A stretch of 8,754 nt of DNA, from positions 1 to 8,754 of the forward strand of contig CALKAA010000432.1 in assembly GCA_937983495.1 (NCBI GenBank), given 5' to 3'. The notes under the pieces are model-generated. The model ran no database searches. It had not been told where the DNA came from and saw only the letters and a list, made by a program, of their open reading frames with translations. Below, piece by piece: positions 6,795-8,754 of this stretch (positions are counted from its first letter, which is position 1; each line of letters begins with the position of its first letter). This stretch comes from an uncultured Gemmobacter sp. GTDB taxonomy: Bacteria > Pseudomonadota > Alphaproteobacteria > Rhodobacterales > Rhodobacteraceae. A program made the translations under genes and the position numbers.

Positions 6795-7380
6795 CTCTAT
6801 TCTCACGGATGTAGTCGATCAGAGCCTTTACACATAGTTGAACCGAAGCGAGGCTCAAGGTCTCGATAATATGGGTGGCGCGCGCCCGTTTCTCTGCATC
6901 AGGCAATTGCCGAGATAGGATCAGCGCAAATTGAGCTTCTGTCATGCCTGGGCGCGACAATACACGTTTGCGTTGCAATCTCTCTGGTGCTGTGACCAGA
7001 AGTGTTGCGTCCATTTCGGCTTCTGTGCCCTTTTCAAACAAGAGCGGGATATCGAAAACAGCTATATCAGAGACTGCTCTGGCGAGAAACTCTGCCCTGT
7101 CATTTGCGACAAGCGGATGAACAATGCCTTCGATTGCAGGCAAAAGAGAAGGATCGGATGCAATAGCGAACTTCAATGTTTCACGTGAAACAATGCCGTC
7201 CTTCACAGCCTCAGGGACCAATACCGATACAGGCGCAACCGCAGCACCTCCCATGCCATAGAGCCGATGAACTGCAGCATCAGCATCCCAGACCGGCACT
7301 CCCGCAGCGCGGAAAAACGCTGCGGTGGTAGACTTTCCCATTCCGATGGAACCCGTCAAACCAAGGCGAAAGACATTCAT
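6787..7380 (-). CDS. coaE: Dephospho-CoA kinase
   Basis: CoaE phosphorylates the ribose 3'-hydroxyl of dephospho-CoA with ATP, the last step of coenzyme A synthesis, in the cytoplasm. The 197-residue product has the P-loop GSIGMGKS (10-17), the DAD motif (Asp32, Asp34) that positions substrate, the G-I-V-x-R segment near 62-66, HPLV (about 88-91) and the DIPLLFE segment. The start overlaps the aroE stop as ATGA. There is no strong Shine-Dalgarno, consistent with coupling. Codons for V64-S65-R66-E67-T68 and adjoining bases form a perfect parS palindrome (7177-7192), so this stretch serves two purposes. GC content here is lower than in hslU (about 43-53% in counted lines). Confidence 0.97.
   Translation of the reverse strand: MNVFRLGLTGSIGMGKSTTAAFFRAAGVPVWDADAAVHRLYGMGGAAVAPVSVLVPEAVKDGIVSRETLKFAIASDPSLLPAIEGIVHPLVANDRAEFLARAVSDIAVFDIPLLFEKGTEAEMDATLLVTAPERLQRKRVLSRPGMTEAQFALILSRQLPDAEKRARATHIIETLSLASVQLCVKALIDYIRENRDA
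7177..7192. promoter_or_regulatory. parS: parS, ParB-binding centromere site
   Basis: The 16 bases TGTTTCACGTGAAACA form a perfect palindrome identical to the well-known bacterial chromosomal parS consensus bound by ParB/Spo0J. An exact 16-mer is expected about two times in a million in a sequence of this length. It lies inside the coaE reading frame. ParB bound here would load and spread as a CTP-dependent clamp, help segregate the origin region and recruit SMC. parA and parB are not in the window. Confidence 0.93.
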
Positions 7381-8216
7381 GCCGACAGAACCACACGACG
7401 GGTTTCTGCATCAACTTCAGGCTTTTGGCCAAACCAGCGCTCAAATCCAGGGGCAGCTTGGTGCAAGAGCATCCCCAAACCATCGACGATGCGGGCCCCG
7501 CGTGCCTCAGCCTCAATCAGAAAGGCCGTTTTCAGCGGGGTGTAAACAAGATCCGTCGCCAAAGCTCCTGGTGCCAACAGATCCAGAGGGACGCCGAAAT
7601 CAACCTTTCCAGTCATGCCAAGGGATGTTGTATTGACCACAGTTGATGCGCCATCAACCATCTGGGCTGCCTGCGTCCAATCATAGACCACCACCTTTGC
7701 GCCAAAATCACTGCGCAAGGACTCTGCCCGCATACGCGTTCGGTTGGCAATTCGCAATTCTGGGACGCCTACCTCAAGTAATGCGGCCACAACGGCCCTT
7801 GCCGCCCCACCCGCGCCAAAGATTGCCGCCGGCCCTGCTGAAGCTCGCCAGTCCGGTGCCGACTGACGCAAATTCGCGATGAAGCCCAATCCATCTGTAT
7901 TATCAGCATGAATCTTGCCATCCTTGCGGAAAATCACAGTATTTGCCGCGCCGATCAGCGCTGCCCGATCTGTCACGATATCCGCGATGCGCAGTAGACT
8001 CTCTTTGTGAGGGATGGTCACATTTACCCCGACAAAGCCGATTTTTGGCAGCATCCGCAGCGTGGTCTCAAAATCAGCAGGTGCAACATCCAGTGGCACA
8101 TAGTGACCTGGCAAGCCGTAGCGCCTGAGCCAATAGCCATGCAAGGCCGGGGAACGACTATGCGCAATCGGATGACCGATGACGCCAGCGAGAGGAATGC
8201 GGGGATGATCGGTCAT
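7377..8216 (-). CDS. aroE: Shikimate dehydrogenase (NADP+)
   Basis: AroE reduces 3-dehydroshikimate to shikimate with NADPH, the fourth step of aromatic amino-acid precursor synthesis. The 279-residue product shows the substrate motif SRSP (20-23), NVTIPHKE with catalytic Lys71, AANT (90-93), DNTDG with catalytic Asp108, the nucleotide loop GAGGAAR (134-140), NRT (158-160, typical of NADP-preferring enzymes), NTTSLGM (195-201) and DGLGMLLHQ (245-253). Every expected active-site position is filled. The ATG overlaps the maf stop as ATGA and the stop overlaps the coaE start in the same way. The only G-rich site (AGAGGG) is 12 bases before the ATG, so translation probably depends on coupling. Confidence 0.98.
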   Translation of the reverse strand: MTDHPRIPLAGVIGHPIAHSRSPALHGYWLRRYGLPGHYVPLDVAPADFETTLRMLPKIGFVGVNVTIPHKESLLRIADIVTDRAALIGAANTVIFRKDGKIHADNTDGLGFIANLRQSAPDWRASAGPAAIFGAGGAARAVVAALLEVGVPELRIANRTRMRAESLRSDFGAKVVVYDWTQAAQMVDGASTVVNTTSLGMTGKVDFGVPLDLLAPGALATDLVYTPLKTAFLIEAEARGARIVDGLGMLLHQAAPGFERWFGQKPEVDAETRRVVLSA

Positions 8217-8706
8217 GCGTCGATGAACCCTCTAAGTTCGAGCCACTGGAGCAAGGGCAAAAGCGGAAGGCCCAATATGGTAAAGTAGTCGCCTTCAATG
8301 GAACTGAAAAGCCGGATGCCTTCCTCTTCCAACTTATAGCCACCTGCGCTGTGGCGTATGCTATCCCAATTGCGCAGAACATAGGCCTCAAGCCAGTTGT
8401 CGGAAAAATCACGCATTTTGAGGTCGGCACGACCCATATGGCGCCAAACCGGCTTGCCTTGATCATAGACGACCAGGGCCGAAAGCAGGCGATGGCTTTG
8501 ACCACGAAACATCCGGAGCTGTGTCAGAGCTTCCGACTGATCACGGGGTTTGCCGAAGACGCGGCGATCAAACTCAAGGACTTGATCACAGCCCAAGACG
8601 AGGGCTTCAGGGCGCTTTTCAGCAAGCTTCCGTGCTTTCATCTCCGCGAGAGCGTCTGCAACGTCACGCGGATGAGCGCCTTCCGCCTCTAACGCCAAAC
8701 GAATCG
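8213..8706 (-). CDS. maf: Maf-family nucleotide pyrophosphatase, N-terminus missing
   Basis: Maf proteins hydrolyse nucleoside triphosphates, including modified ones, to monophosphates and pyrophosphate. The frame is open to the adapter junction, so the gene continues beyond the insert and about 35-40 N-terminal residues, including the Ser-Arg-Arg substrate motif, are lost. Visible parts are the LALEAEGAHPRDVADALAEMKA helix region, GCDQVL (about 8593-8576, with the conserved Asp), FGKP (about 8557-8546), and the C-terminal AGGYKLEEEGIRLFSSIEGDYFTILGLPL, all typical of the family. The TTG at 8698 is an internal leucine codon and not a start. Its stop overlaps aroE by four bases; maf is the first visible gene of this operon and the promoter is outside the fragment. 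Confidence 0.95.
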
Positions 8707-8754
8707 AGATCGGAAGAGCGTCGTGTAGGGAAAGAGTGTAGATCTCGGTGGTCG
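8707..8754. other. Illumina universal (P5) adapter, reverse complement (artefact)
   Basis: From 8707 the sequence reads AGATCGGAAGAGCGTCGTG and continues to GGTGGTCG, the reverse complement of the TruSeq universal adapter, cut off before the final P5 bases. It pairs with the P7/index adapter at bases 1-46. Any reading frame crossing 8706/8707, including maf, is artefactual beyond the junction. Confidence 0.98.

Noticed and set aside
47..8706. A novel defence, mobile or biosynthetic system
   Set aside because: Almost every base is accounted for by recognisable housekeeping genes in tight operons. No transposase, integrase, tRNA, direct-repeat array or unknown gene cluster was seen.

Overview
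The window is a cloned or assembled fragment of an alphaproteobacterial chromosome, most likely Rhodobacteraceae (Roseobacter/Rhodobacter group). This rests on the protein sequences and on the gene set hslU, DUF900 lipoprotein, Smr, mltA, Tim44-like, fxsA, secB, dnaQ, coaE, aroE, maf. Both outer ends are not biological. Bases 1-46 are an Illumina P7/index/Read-2 adapter and bases 8707-8754 are the reverse complement of the Illumina universal (P5) adapter, so genomic sequence is only 47-8706. Nothing should be annotated across those junctions.

Layout: a divergent gene, cut after 13 codons, leaves the left edge on the minus strand (47-86). hslU (208-1500) and a DUF900 alpha/beta-hydrolase lipoprotein (1562-2680) run on the plus strand. 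They meet a minus-strand operon head-on at zero distance: Tim44-like (4314-4973), mltA (3287-4306), Smr (2681-3283), with gaps of 7 and 3 bases. A short divergent promoter region (4974-5064) separates that operon from plus-strand fxsA (5065-5523) and secB (5584-6072). These converge on a second, tightly overlapping minus-strand operon, maf-aroE-coaE-dnaQ (8706 down to 6093; overlaps of 4, 4 and 8 bases). maf lacks its N-terminus because the fragment ends.

Functionally this is a housekeeping block: protein quality control (HslU), protein export and membrane biogenesis (SecB, Tim44-like, FxsA), cell-wall remodelling (MltA), replication proofreading (DnaQ), coenzyme A and shikimate synthesis (CoaE, AroE) and nucleotide house-cleaning (Maf). 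I see no mobile element, CRISPR array, toxin-antitoxin module, RNA gene or defence system.

The most notable signal is a perfect 16-bp parS centromere site, TGTTTCACGTGAAACA, at 7177-7192 inside the coaE reading frame. It predicts that ParB loads here and that the block lies close to the chromosomal replication origin, which fits what is known of this gene neighbourhood in alphaproteobacteria. A perfect inverted repeat containing a DnaA-box-like 9-mer lies between the Tim44-like gene and fxsA. GC content, by hand counts on sample lines, falls from about 60-65% on the hslU side to about 40-58% in the maf-dnaQ operon.
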